Assembly: GCA_947492235.1 (NCBI GenBank)
Contig: CANLLZ010000002.1
Location: forward strand, 372,001 to 436,000
Source of the DNA: an uncultured Altererythrobacter sp.
GTDB lineage: Bacteria > Pseudomonadota > Alphaproteobacteria > Sphingomonadales > Sphingomonadaceae
DNA length: 64,000 nt
Direction: 5' to 3'
In this document: positions 36,013-44,351 of the stretch, one piece after another
How positions within the stretch are numbered: the stretch's first letter is position 1
Layout of the letters: each line of letters opens with the position of its first letter
Position numbers and translations under genes: made by a program
The notes under the pieces: model-generated
What the model saw: the letters and a program-made list of their open reading frames with translations, nothing else
Databases searched by the model: none
What the model was told of the DNA's origin: nothing

Positions 36013-36558
36013 CTAGTTGTCTGCGAGAAGCGCCTCAATCGCTCCGAGATCGCTGCCGGGCACCCCTTCTGTGCCCATCTTTGGAAACAACCTTCGCATC
36101 ACCTCCACCGCGTGAAGCTCATGCACTGACAACCAGCGGCGTGCGGGCGAGTGCTCCGCTGCAACCTCCCGCATCACTGCACGCTGCTCGGCAGTGAGTT
36201 CTGACAATGGCCTGCCGAGCGCCGACTCTAGCTCATATTGGAGGTAGTCAATCTTCTTCGAGCTCGATGGGCCTGCTAGCATTTGCCAAGATACATCGGG
36301 ATGCCGCTGATGCAGAACCGCGAGGAGAAAAGCACGTTTGTCGAGGCCGATGATAGTCGCCATTTCCTCTGCTCGATCAATCGGGATTGGCACTCGGCCA
36401 CTCGCCATGTGGCTAAGCACGACGGATGTCTTGTAGTTCATCTGTTTGCCAATCTGGCGGATGCTCAATCCGCGCTCATCCTTCGCGCGGGCAAGACCTT
36501 CAGCGAGCATGCGGGCAGCAGTGGTGTCCGCGAGGGGGTAATCGTTTTCCATACCCAT
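36013..36558 (-). CDS. Xre-family HTH repressor of the island
   Basis: The protein is about 181 residues with an N-terminal lambda-repressor-like HTH (RMLAEGLARAKDERGLSIRQIGKQMNYKTSVVLSHMASGRVPIPIDRAEEMATIIGL). The C-terminal half is helical (YELESALGRPLSELTAEQRAVMREVAAEHSP...AVEVMRRLFPK), possibly for dimerisation. Several in-frame starts exist (TTG 36588, ATG 36579, 36558, 36552) and none has a clear ribosome site; 36558 is a compromise. It is divergent from the excisionase/integrase genes and flanked on both sides by the same operator-like words. It probably keeps excision and the HUH-like gene off. Confidence 0.75.
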   Translation of the reverse strand: MGMENDYPLADTTAARMLAEGLARAKDERGLSIRQIGKQMNYKTSVVLSHMASGRVPIPIDRAEEMATIIGLDKRAFLLAVLHQRHPDVSWQMLAGPSSSKKIDYLQYELESALGRPLSELTAEQRAVMREVAAEHSPARRWLSVHELHAVEVMRRLFPKMGTEGVPGSDLGAIEALLADN

Positions 36559-36593
36559 CGCATGGCATACAGCACGCATGCGTGTCAAATGTC

Positions 36594-36625
36594 TTGACTC
36601 ACTGAAAATGCGTGTTATTTAACAC
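36594..36625 (+). promoter_or_regulatory. Promoter and operator before excisionase/integrase
   Basis: TTGACT (36594-36599) with ATTTAA or TATTTA about 16-17 bases on gives a plausible promoter reading toward the excisionase. A perfect palindrome GTGTTA-TT-TAACAC (36612-36625) covers the -10, and GAAAATGCGTGTT (36604-36616), also found at 35981, overlaps it. This fits repression by the divergent Xre-type protein. Confidence 0.5.
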
Positions 36626-36695
36626 CCACATCTGCAATCGCAGTTGTGTGCGCACGAACGCGCATGATCGTAATCGCATACAAGGATGACCCTAT

Positions 36696-36890
36696 TTGCA
36701 ACGCATGACCTACAAAATTGACGAAGTTGCCCAGGCTCTGGGCCTCGGCAAGACCACCATCCACAAACTCCTCCGTGATGGGGAGCTTCAGAAGATAAAG
36801 CTAGGCCGCTCGACGCTGATCTCTGCGGAGTCCGTCGAGGCGCTTCTCCAGCGCCACGCCGTCCAAGGCGGAGCGCCGCAATGCCACTGA
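36696..36890 (+). CDS. AlpA/MerR-like excisionase (HTH_17)
   Basis: This 64-residue helix-turn-helix protein has the form common to AlpA and excisionase proteins of integrative elements (KIDEVAQALGLGKTTIHKLLRDGELQKIKLGRSTLISAESVEALL). It directs the integrase toward excision or activates its gene. The start is a TTG at 36696 with AAGGAT about 9 bases upstream; an ATG three codons later is an alternative. Its end overlaps the integrase ATG (36881) by 10 bases, so the two are coupled. Confidence 0.8.
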   Translation: MQRMTYKIDEVAQALGLGKTTIHKLLRDGELQKIKLGRSTLISAESVEALLQRHAVQGGAPQCH

Positions 36891-38080
36891 CAGTCAAGGA
36901 GGTCGAGGCTGCGCAGCCGCAGTCAAAGGCATGGAAACTTCACGATGAGAGGGGGCTCTATCTCCAAATCTCGCCGAACGGCTCCAAGATTTGGCATCTG
37001 CGGTATTCGTATCAGGGCCAAAAGAAAAAGATCAGCTTCGGCCCTTTCCCCGATGTCAGCCTCAAAGCAGCCCGCGCAAAGCGAGATGAGGCTCGCTCGT
37101 CGGTCGCTGACGGCGTTGATCCGCTTCAGAAGCGTCGGGAGCAAAAGCTCCAAGCGAAGCTCGCGTCCGAGCACACCTTTGCATCGATTGCGCGCGAATA
37201 CATCGCAAAGCGCGTCAATGATGGCGACAGGGCCTTTAGCGAAGCGACCCGCAAGAAAACTGAATGGTTGCTCTCTCTGCTCGAACCGAAACTTGGGCGG
37301 GTGCCGGTGAGCGAAATTACTGCGCCGCTGCTGCTCGACGCTTTGACCGAGGTGCAAGAAAGTGGTCGGCGAGAAACAGCCCGTCGGCTTCGTTCGTTCG
37401 CCGGACGCGTGCTGAAACACGCAATCATAACGGGTCGCGCAGAAAATAACCCAGCTCCAGCCCTACAGGGAGCACTGGCCACGCCAGAAGTTCGTCATCA
37501 CCCCGCAGTGATCAAGCCTAAGGCGGTTGGAGAGCTGCTTCGAGCGATCGATGGCTATGCGGGCTTCGCCTCGACCAACGCGGCGCTGAGGCTCTCGGCA
37601 CACCTCTTCCAGCGCCCCGGCGAGATACGCCAGATGAAATGGGAAGATCTCGATCTAGAGTCAGCAATCTGAACGATACCAGCAGATCAGACCAAGATGC
37701 GCCGCGAGCACCGCGTGCCCCTCTCGCGACAGGCGATTTCAATCATTCGCTCGATGGAAGACGTTGCAGCTTACAGCGAATACGTGTTCCCAAGCTTCAA
37801 CCCGAAAAAGCCATTGTCCGAGAACGCTGTCACCGGCGCGCTCAAACGGCTGGGATACGCTGGCGTGATGACTGCACATCGATTTCGCACCACCGCCAGT
37901 TCACTGCTAAACGAGAGCAACGAGTTCCACCCCGATGCGATTGAGAAGGCTCTTGCCCACGAAGACAACAATGCCGTGCGAAAGGCTTACAATCGAACCC
38001 TGTATTGGGACGAACGCGTCAGGATGATGCAGTGGTGGTCGGACAAGATCGATTCTCTGAAGCAGCTAAGCGCAGATTAG
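36881..38080 (+). pseudogene. P4-type tyrosine integrase with one in-frame TGA
   Basis: The frame encodes 399 residues in full. It has an N-terminal DUF4102 arm-binding part (LTVKEVEAAQPQSKAWKLHDERGLYLQISPNGSKIWHLRYSYQGQKKKISFG), a SAM-like core, and the catalytic domain with R245 (QRPGEIRQ), H333/R336 (AHRFR), H360 (LAHED) and Tyr 370 (KAYNR). Codon 264 (37670-37672) is TGA inside DLESAI-stop-TIPADQTKMRREH, exactly where this family usually has Trp (TGG). Reading continues in the same frame. The truncated product lacks the nucleophile, so the gene is inactive unless the stop is read through or is a sequencing error. Confidence 0.88.
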
Positions 38081-38082
38081 AG

Positions 38083-38112
38083 TTTGGGGGTCACACGAAA
38101 AAGACCCCCAAA
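38083..38112 (+). terminator. Hairpin after the integrase gene
   Basis: A perfect 10-base inverted repeat, TTTGGGGGTC (38083-38092) and GACCCCCAAA (38103-38112), with a 10-base loop starts 3 bases after the integrase stop. It lacks a long T-run but is placed as an intrinsic terminator would be. It separates integrase transcription from tRNA-Leu, which faces it on the other strand. The rest of 38113-38234 holds no gene. Confidence 0.6.
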
Positions 38113-38234
38113 TTGAACCCCCGCAGCACGCGGATTTACGCAATCCTCGGCGATCAAGCACGAAGCTCGAACCCAGATTTCTCAATGATTTTCAGAGATT
38201 TCCGCTTGATCGCGATATTTCACGAAGAAGCTAC

Positions 38235-38250
38235 TGGTGCCCAGAAGAGG
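38235..38250. repeat. tRNA-proximal attachment repeat
   Basis: These 16 bases, identical to 22180-22195, form the 3' end of tRNA-Leu (CCA, acceptor strand and start of the T arm, read on the minus strand). The element restored a whole tRNA on entry, so the tRNA gene stays intact. Confidence 0.88.
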
Positions 38251-38321
38251 ACTCGAACCTCCACATCCTTGCGAATACATGCACCTGAAGCATGCGCGTC
38301 TACCAATTCCGCCATCTGGGC
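38235..38321 (-). tRNA. tRNA-Leu (anticodon CAG)
   Basis: On the minus strand the 87 bases begin GCCCAGA and end TCTGGGC-A-CCA, a perfect 7-base acceptor stem with encoded CCA. The anticodon arm CATGC-TTCAGGT-GCATG has a 5-base stem and a 7-base loop with CAG at positions 34-36. A variable arm and the GGTTCGAGTCC T loop follow. The long variable arm and the D-arm sequence GGCGGAATTGGTAGACGC are typical of leucine tRNAs. It is the insertion site of the island. Confidence 0.95.
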
Positions 38322-38373
38322 ATACGGGCGAGGGCGGGTGCTCTTGCGCATCCGGTCGCCGGTAAGTGGGGGC

Positions 38374-38402
38374 CACTAGCCAACGGGCTGGCGGGATGTC
38401 AA
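38374..38402 (-). promoter_or_regulatory. Probable promoter of tRNA-Leu
   Basis: On the minus strand TTGACA (38402-38397) and CTAGTG (38379-38374) are 17 bases apart, about 50 bases before the tRNA. The -35 is perfect and the -10 weak. No other candidate is evident in the GC-rich gap 38322-38601, which holds nothing else I can support. Confidence 0.35.
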
Positions 38403-38601
38403 CAACACTTCTTGCATCGAAGGCGATTTGCCAGCGGTCCCATGCAAGGGCGGCCGCCCGCCTCGCGCTCCGCCCCCGGCCTGCCCCACTCCGTCCCTAT
38501 TCTGCGGCCCGGAACGCCGGTCTTTGGGAACGGTTGCCCGCGCGCGCCGGTTCGGGCAAAGCGCCCCACAGCAAACAGACCCCTTTTCAAGGACACCACC
38601 A

Positions 38602-39558
38602 ATGCCCGCTCGCTCCTCTCTCCACGGCAAGCTTGTCACCGTTTTCGGTGGCAGCGGTTTCTTCGGGGCGCATGTCGCGCAGGCCTTGCTGGAGCGCGGC
38701 GCGCGGCTGCGGATTGCCAGCCGCAATCCTGAAACCGCGTTTACGCTGAAGCCGCTCGCCAATCTGGGGCAGCTGCAATTTGCCCGCTGCGATATCCTGA
38801 ACGAAGCCAGCGTGCAGGCCTGCGTGCAGGGGTCCGACGTGGTGATCAATCTGGTCGGATCCTTCGAAGGCAATCTGCTGAAGCTGATGGGCGATGCGGC
38901 GGGCACGATTGCCGAAGCGGCTGCTTCCGAGGGTTGCTCTGCCATGGTGCAGGTGAGCGCGATCGGGGCGGATGAAGACAGCCCGACCGGCTATGCGCAA
39001 GGCAAGGCGCGCGGTGAACGGCTGGTGCTGGAAGCCTTCCCCAAGGCGACCGTGCTGCGCCCCTCGATCATCTTCGGGCAGGACGACAATTTCCTGAATA
39101 TGTTCGCCGGGCTGATCCAGATGATGCCCGTGCTGCCGGTGTTCGGGCCTGAGGCGGAGCTGCAGCTGGTCCATGTCGATGACTGCGCCGAGGCGGTTGC
39201 GCTGGCGGCGGAAAATCCGGGCAAGCATGGCGGCAAGACCTACGAACTGGGCGGGCCGGAAGTGCTGACGATGATGGAGATCAACCAGCGGATCGCCGAT
39301 GGCCAGCGCCGCAATCGCGCCTTCATCCCCATGCCCGATGCCATTTCGGGCGTGTTTGCCGCGCTGCCCGGCACGCCGATGGGGACCGACCAGTGGACCC
39401 TTCTGAAGCAAGGCAGCACTGTCTCGGGCGATTTGCCGGGGTTCAAGGAGTTCGGGATAGAGCCTGCGCCGCTCGACCTGTTTCTTGATCGCTGGATGAC
39501 CCATTACCGCAAGCATGGCCGGTTCTCCGACAAGCTGGCGAATGCCGGGAAGATGTAG
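38602..39558 (+). CDS. NDUFA9-like NAD(P)-dependent epimerase/complex I assembly protein
   Basis: This 318-residue atypical SDR has the N-terminal dinucleotide motif VTVFGGSGFFGAHVAQAL and an SDR core (VVINLVGSFEG, MVQVSAIGADEDSPTGYAQGKARGE). It is like NDUFA9 and its bacterial homologues associated with respiratory complex I, or like general complex I-related sugar-nucleotide epimerases. The catalytic YxxxK is preserved as YAQGK. The ATG at 38602 has AAGGA ten bases upstream. It stands alone after the tRNA and is followed by a convergent gene. Confidence 0.85.
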   Translation: MPARSSLHGKLVTVFGGSGFFGAHVAQALLERGARLRIASRNPETAFTLKPLANLGQLQFARCDILNEASVQACVQGSDVVINLVGSFEGNLLKLMGDAAGTIAEAAASEGCSAMVQVSAIGADEDSPTGYAQGKARGERLVLEAFPKATVLRPSIIFGQDDNFLNMFAGLIQMMPVLPVFGPEAELQLVHVDDCAEAVALAAENPGKHGGKTYELGGPEVLTMMEINQRIADGQRRNRAFIPMPDAISGVFAALPGTPMGTDQWTLLKQGSTVSGDLPGFKEFGIEPAPLDLFLDRWMTHYRKHGRFSDKLANAGKM

Positions 39559-39573
39559 GCAAGCGGGGGGCCT

Positions 39574-40038
39574 CTACCCTTCTATCACCTGCTGACCGGC
39601 GTCCAGCGGCTCCACCAGCAGGACCGAGCCTTCGTTACCGGTAATCCGCACCCGTTCCCCCACAGGCAGGTCCGGCCCGCGCGCGCTCCAGTCACTATCA
39701 CCGACATGGATGCGGCCGGCTCCATGGCTGATCGCCACGGTCACGGTGGCGGTTTCGCCAACCAGCCGCCCCATCCGGTTGTTGAGCAGTGGATCGGAGC
39801 TGGCAATCGGCCGGTCACGCAAGATACGTTTTGCGCTGAACACGGTGATCAGCGCCACCGTCACGAACTGGACGACCTGCATCACCGGGCCGAGATCGAA
39901 CATGAAGGTCAGCAGGCCGGTGGCGAGCGCCGCCATGGCCAGCCAGATCAGGAACACGCCGGGCACCAGCATTTCCGCCGCCGCGAGGATCAGCCCCAGC
40001 GCAACCCAGATCCAGTGCGGTTCTATCCCGTCAAGCAT
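39574..40038 (-). CDS. NfeD-family membrane protein
   Basis: This 154-residue protein has three close membrane helices (HWIWVALGLILAAAEMLVPGVFLIWLAMAALATGLL... VVQFVTVALITVFSA) and a C-terminal OB-fold domain (MGRLVGETATVTVAISHGAGRIHVGDSDWSARGPDLPVGERVRITGNEGSVLLVEPL). Short NfeD proteins partner with SPFH proteins in membrane microdomains, and the SPFH gene lies 11 bases upstream in the same operon. They may help membrane protein quality control. Confidence 0.9.
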   Translation of the reverse strand: MLDGIEPHWIWVALGLILAAAEMLVPGVFLIWLAMAALATGLLTFMFDLGPVMQVVQFVTVALITVFSAKRILRDRPIASSDPLLNNRMGRLVGETATVTVAISHGAGRIHVGDSDWSARGPDLPVGERVRITGNEGSVLLVEPLDAGQQVIEG

Positions 40039-40049
40039 CGCCAGCGCGC

Positions 40050-41045
40050 CTAGCTCTTGTCACCGGCGCGCGGAACGCTGGCCCGGGCGCGCCCCTTGGG
40101 CAGCGGCGTGCCATTGGTGTCGAGCGTGGTGTTGACCAGCCCTTCGCCCACCGCGTCTTTTACCAGCTCCCCGATCCCGCCAAGCGATCCGATCAGCTGG
40201 GTCGCCTCGACCGGGAACAGGATGGTCTTGGCATTCGGGCTGTCGGCAAACTTGCCCACGGCCTTCGTATATTCCTGCGCGATGAAGTAATTGATCGCCT
40301 GACTGCCGCTGCTGGCGATGGCGTCGGACACCAACTGCGTCGCTTTCGCTTCGGCTTCGGCTTCCCGTTCGCGTGCTTCGGCGTCACGGAAGGCGGCTTC
40401 GCGCTTGCCCTCCGCTGTCAGGATGGCGGACTGCTTGTCGCCCTCTGCGCGCAGGATGTTGGAAGCGCGGTCGCCCTCGGCCTCGAGGATTTCGGCGCGC
40501 TTCAGGCGCTCGGCCTTCATCTGGCGCGCCATGGCCTCGCTGATGTCGAGCGGCGGGCGGATGTCCTTGATCTCCACGCGGGTGATCTTGATGCCCCAGG
40601 GCGAGGTCGCATGGTCGACCACGCTCAGCAGCCGGGCATTGATCTCGTCGCGCTTGGACAGCGTTTCATCCAGATCCATGCTGCCCATGACGGTACGCAG
40701 ATTGGTGGTGGTGAGCGCCATGATCGCATTTTGCAGTCCGCTGACTTCATAGGCCGCCTTGGCCGCATCCAGCACTTGGAAGAACACCACGGCATCCACC
40801 CCGACCATGGCGTTATCGGCGGTGATGATTTCCTGCCCGGGAATATCGAGCACCTGCTCCATCATGTTGATCTTGTGCCCGACGCGGTCGATGAACGGGA
40901 TGATGAGATGCAGCCCCGGCTCCGCCGCCAGCGTGAATTTCCCCAACCGCTCGATCGTATAGACGAAGCCCTGCCGCACGACCCGCACACCCAGCAGGAT
41001 GAATACGATCAGGACGAAAATGACGAGGCCGAGCAGAAATTCCAT
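40050..41045 (-). CDS. SPFH/Band 7 protein (QmcA/stomatin-like)
   Basis: This 331-residue protein has an N-terminal membrane anchor ([23 protein letters not shown]) and an SPFH domain ([32 protein letters not shown]...[28 protein letters not shown]). A long Ala/Glu-rich coiled coil follows ([56 protein letters not shown]). It forms oligomeric rings at the inner membrane and is co-transcribed with NfeD. Confidence 0.92.
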   Translation of the reverse strand: MEFLLGLVIFVLIVFILLGVRVVRQGFVYTIERLGKFTLAAEPGLHLIIPFIDRVGHKINMMEQVLDIPGQEIITADNAMVGVDAVVFFQVLDAAKAAYEVSGLQNAIMALTTTNLRTVMGSMDLDETLSKRDEINARLLSVVDHATSPWGIKITRVEIKDIRPPLDISEAMARQMKAERLKRAEILEAEGDRASNILRAEGDKQSAILTAEGKREAAFRDAEAREREAEAEAKATQLVSDAIASSGSQAINYFIAQEYTKAVGKFADSPNAKTILFPVEATQLIGSLGGIGELVKDAVGEGLVNTTLDTNGTPLPKGRARASVPRAGDKS

Positions 41046-41127
41046 TGCGTTTATCTCCTTGCGCGCAAGCTAGCCCAACAGGTCCGACGCGCCAAGGCTT
41101 TGACGCTTCTTGGTCCGCGCGGTGTGA

Positions 41128-42024
41128 TTACAGATTGGCAGAATACAGCGCGAGCAACCGGCCCCATGCGCGCTCTGCCGCGTCCTTGTCGTAGGCCGGG
41201 CTGTCGAGCACGCACCAACCGTGATCGCCGGCATAGACTTCCACTTCGGCGGCCACGCCCGCTGCATCGGCGGCTTCGCGCAAAGCGCCCTTGTCGCCCG
41301 GCGCCTTCTCGTCATCGTTTTTTGCGATGGCGAAGAGATATCCGGTATCCGGTGTTTCGGCGAGCAGGCGGTGCGGGCTCTGGTCGTCCTCGCGCACCAG
41401 ACCGCCGCCGTGGAAGCTGGCCGCCGCCTTGATCCGCGCAGGCACCGCGTGGGCGCTGTAGACGGTGAAAGGCCCGCCCATGCAATAGCCCTGATTGCCG
41501 ATCCCGCGCGCCGTATCGACCGCTTCCTGACCATCCAGCCATTGGGCCAATGCGGTGGCATCGCGCATCACGGCATAACTCGACAGCCGATCGCGCCATG
41601 GGCCGACTTTCTGGAAACCGCCTGCCGCACGGAAGGCGGGGAAATCCTCGAACTGCTCGCCGCTCACATCGCGGTAATAGGGGTTCACCACCAGCACGGC
41701 ATAGCCTTCGCCTGCCAGCCGCCGGGCCATCATCCGCTTCGCTTCGCGCAGGCCGGCAATGTCGGGCCACAGGATCACCGCCGGGTGTTTGCCGCTGGAA
41801 GGGTGGACGAAGAATGCGTCGGCATCGCCATCGGGCGTATCGATCACCACGGTGTTTTCAACGAGGCCGCTGGCGGTGGGTGCATCCTCGCCCTCGCTGA
41901 CCATGCCGGTGCAGCCAGCCAGCGCCAGCGCGCCGGTGCCCGCCCCCAGCCCCGCGCCAAACTGCCGCCGTGTCAGTTGCCAGCCGGTGTTGCCGTCTTC
42001 GGGCAGAGTGGTTTCATCGCACAT
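41128..42024 (-). CDS. Dienelactone hydrolase-family protein, Tat-exported lipoprotein
   Basis: This 298-residue alpha/beta hydrolase has an N-terminal twin-arginine motif (LTRRQFGAG) followed by a hydrophobic stretch ending in a lipobox (LALAGC). It is therefore probably folded in the cytoplasm and anchored outside. The nucleophile is Cys in GNQGYCMGGPFTVY, as in dienelactone hydrolases, with later Asp and His (VYAGDHGWCVLD). The substrate is unknown; carboxymethylenebutenolidase-type esters are the family default. It is convergent with nothing and divergent from the PQQ dehydrogenase. Confidence 0.85.
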   Translation of the reverse strand: MCDETTLPEDGNTGWQLTRRQFGAGLGAGTGALALAGCTGMVSEGEDAPTASGLVENTVVIDTPDGDADAFFVHPSSGKHPAVILWPDIAGLREAKRMMARRLAGEGYAVLVVNPYYRDVSGEQFEDFPAFRAAGGFQKVGPWRDRLSSYAVMRDATALAQWLDGQEAVDTARGIGNQGYCMGGPFTVYSAHAVPARIKAAASFHGGGLVREDDQSPHRLLAETPDTGYLFAIAKNDDEKAPGDKGALREAADAAGVAAEVEVYAGDHGWCVLDSPAYDKDAAERAWGRLLALYSANL

Positions 42025-42197
42025 GGTCGCTCGGTCCTTTTTCCAATTGCGCGCAGCCTAGTCCCTCCCCGTCCCTGCACAAGGCCGATCAAATCCCGTG
42101 ATGGACATGCGCGCCGGTTCGCGGCAGGAAGGGTTGCATATGGCGACCTAACAAGGCGCTAGCTCTACTTTAAGTGGAGCGGGGAGAGGGAAAACAC

Positions 42198-44351
42198 ATG
42201 AAGAAATTTGCCACTGCTGCGCTTGCCGCGTGTCTGCTGCCGCTGGCTCTGGGATCGTGCGAGGAAGCCTTCGATCCGGCGGCCAATGGCGGGATCGACG
42301 GGGCGCGGCTGCTGAATGCGCAGGCCGACGGCGCAAACTGGATCAGCTACGGCCGCAATTACGAAGAGCAGCGCTTCAGCCCTCTTGACCAGATCAGCAC
42401 GGAGAATGTCGGCGAGCTGGGTCTGGAATGGTCCGCCAATATGGACACCGCGCGCGGTCAGGAAACCACGCCGCTGGTGATGGACGGAAAGATGTACATC
42501 ACCACCGCGTGGAGCAAGGTGAAGGTCTATGACGCCGCCACCGGCGAGCCGCTGTGGAGCTTCGACCCCGAAGTGCCCGGCGAAACGGCCGTCAAAGCCT
42601 GCTGCGATGTGGTGAACCGGGGCCTCGCTACATGGGGCGACCGGCTGTTCCTCGGCACGCTCGATGGCCGCCTGATCGCGCTGGACCGCGATACGGGCGA
42701 GGTGGAATGGGAAACGGTCACTGTCGACCAGTCCAAAAGCTACACCGTCACCGGCGCACCGCGCGTGATCGACGGCAAGGTCATCATCGGCAATGGCGGC
42801 GCGGAGTTCGGCGTGCGCGGCTACGTCGCGGCTTATGATGCGGCGGATGGCGAGGAAGTCTGGCGTTTCTACACCGTGCCCGACGGGACCGAGGACGAAA
42901 ACTCCGACGCTTACTTGCAAGACGCCGCCAAGACCTGGAGCGGCGACACGCTGACCGGCGAGGACGGCATTGGCGGCGGCGGCACTGTGTGGGATGCGAT
43001 GGCCTACGACCCCGATCTGGACCTGATGTATATCGGCGTGGGCAATGGCTCCCCGTGGAACCGCGCCTATCGCAGCCCCGGCGAAGACGGGACGGGCGAA
43101 GGCGACAATCTGTATCTCTCCAGCATCGTGGCCATCCGGCCCTCCACCGGCGAATATGTCTGGCATTACCAGACCACGCCGGGCGAGACATGGGACTTCA
43201 CCGCCACGCAGCACATCATGCTGGCCGACATGGAAATCGACGGGCGGGAACGTCAGGTGCTGATGCAGGCGCCCAAGAACGGCTTCTTCTACGTGCTAGA
43301 CCGCGCGACCGGAGAGTTCATCAGCGGCGATCCCTACGTGACCGTCAACTGGGCGACCGGCATCGATGAAAACGGCCGTCCGATCGAGAACCCCGAAACC
43401 CGGATCGACAAGACGGGTCAGCCCGCCATGGTCACGCCGGGCGCGCTGGGCGGGCACAACTGGCACCCGATGGCCTATCATCCGGGCGAGAACCTCGTCT
43501 ACATCCCGGCCTTCGAGGCAGGCATGGTCTACGCGCCCGAAGCCGACTGGAAGCCCGACCGGGCGCGCGGCTTCAATGTAGGCTTCAATCTCGGCGCGGG
43601 CGATCTGCCGCCCGATCTGGGCTTCCGCAAGGAAGTGGCAGGCACGCTGCGCGGTATGCTCGTCGCATGGGATCCGGTGGCGAAGAAAGCCCGCTGGACC
43701 GTCGAGCATCCCGGACCATGGAACGGCGGATTGCTGGCCACCGCTGGCGGACTGGTGTTCCAGGGCACCGCAGGCAGCGACCTGAAGGCCTTCAATGCGG
43801 CTGATGGCACCGAGCTATGGAGCTTCGCCGCACAGACCGGCATCGTCGCCCCGCCCGTCACTTACACCGTGGACGGCGAGCAATATGTCGCCGTGCTGGC
43901 CGGTTGGGGCGGCGCCTACGCGCTGAGCGTGGATGGCGACCTGATCGCGAACAAGGCGCCGGTGCGCAACGTATCGCGCCTGCTGGTGTTCAAACTGGGC
44001 GCAGAGGGCGAACTGCCCCCGCCGCCCGCGCTTGCCGACATCCCGCTCGACCCGCCATCAAGCCGCGCAAGCGCCGAAGTGATCGCTCTGGGAGCCGAGA
44101 AATACGCCCGCTACTGCGCCGTATGCCACGCGCCGGGCGCGGTGGGCTCCACCGTCCTGCCAGACCTCCGCCGCTCCGGCACGCTAGGCAACAAAGCCAG
44201 CTGGATGGCCGTGGTCCATGACGGCCTGCTGAAAGATAACGGCATGGCCAGCTTCGCGGAGTCGCTCAGCAAGGACGAAATGGACGCGATCCGGGAGTAC
44301 GTGATTAGCCGCGCAAACGAGGACAAGGCGATGGAGAATGACGGGAGTTGA
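42198..44351 (+). CDS. PQQ-dependent alcohol dehydrogenase with cytochrome c domain
   Basis: This 717-residue quinohemoprotein has a lipoprotein-like signal (AALAACLLPLALGSC) and an eight-bladed propeller with tryptophan-docking repeats (GLEWSANMDTARGQETTPLVMDGKMYITTAWSKVKVYDAATGEPLWSF). It has the vicinal Cys pair in VKACCDVVNRG that lies over PQQ, and GETWDFTAT and AGPFN-like blades. The C-terminus has the heme site CAVCH, which passes electrons on. It oxidises alcohols in the periplasm. The start is the ATG at 42198, with GGGGAGAGGG upstream. It overlaps the phosphatase-like gene at 44338 by 14 bases. Confidence 0.92.
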   Translation: MKKFATAALAACLLPLALGSCEEAFDPAANGGIDGARLLNAQADGANWISYGRNYEEQRFSPLDQISTENVGELGLEWSANMDTARGQETTPLVMDGKMYITTAWSKVKVYDAATGEPLWSFDPEVPGETAVKACCDVVNRGLATWGDRLFLGTLDGRLIALDRDTGEVEWETVTVDQSKSYTVTGAPRVIDGKVIIGNGGAEFGVRGYVAAYDAADGEEVWRFYTVPDGTEDENSDAYLQDAAKTWSGDTLTGEDGIGGGGTVWDAMAYDPDLDLMYIGVGNGSPWNRAYRSPGEDGTGEGDNLYLSSIVAIRPSTGEYVWHYQTTPGETWDFTATQHIMLADMEIDGRERQVLMQAPKNGFFYVLDRATGEFISGDPYVTVNWATGIDENGRPIENPETRIDKTGQPAMVTPGALGGHNWHPMAYHPGENLVYIPAFEAGMVYAPEADWKPDRARGFNVGFNLGAGDLPPDLGFRKEVAGTLRGMLVAWDPVAKKARWTVEHPGPWNGGLLATAGGLVFQGTAGSDLKAFNAADGTELWSFAAQTGIVAPPVTYTVDGEQYVAVLAGWGGAYALSVDGDLIANKAPVRNVSRLLVFKLGAEGELPPPPALADIPLDPPSSRASAEVIALGAEKYARYCAVCHAPGAVGSTVLPDLRRSGTLGNKASWMAVVHDGLLKDNGMASFAESLSKDEMDAIREYVISRANEDKAMENDGS

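Larger units (their letters stand above)
22180..38250. mobile_element. Integrative genomic island in tRNA-Leu(CAG), defence cargo
   Basis: The element is about 16 kb and lies between the 16-bp repeats at 22180 and 38235. At the tRNA end are a P4-type integrase (36881), an AlpA-like excisionase (36696), an Xre-type repressor (36013), an HUH-like protein (35481) and an HTH protein (34820). The rest carries an SF1 helicase, a relic of a DNA methyltransferase, and a five-gene type III restriction/PIN/RelE-UvrD operon. Parts of it are visibly less GC-rich than the flanks. The integrase has an in-frame stop, so the island may no longer excise by itself. No conjugation genes are seen. Confidence 0.85.
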
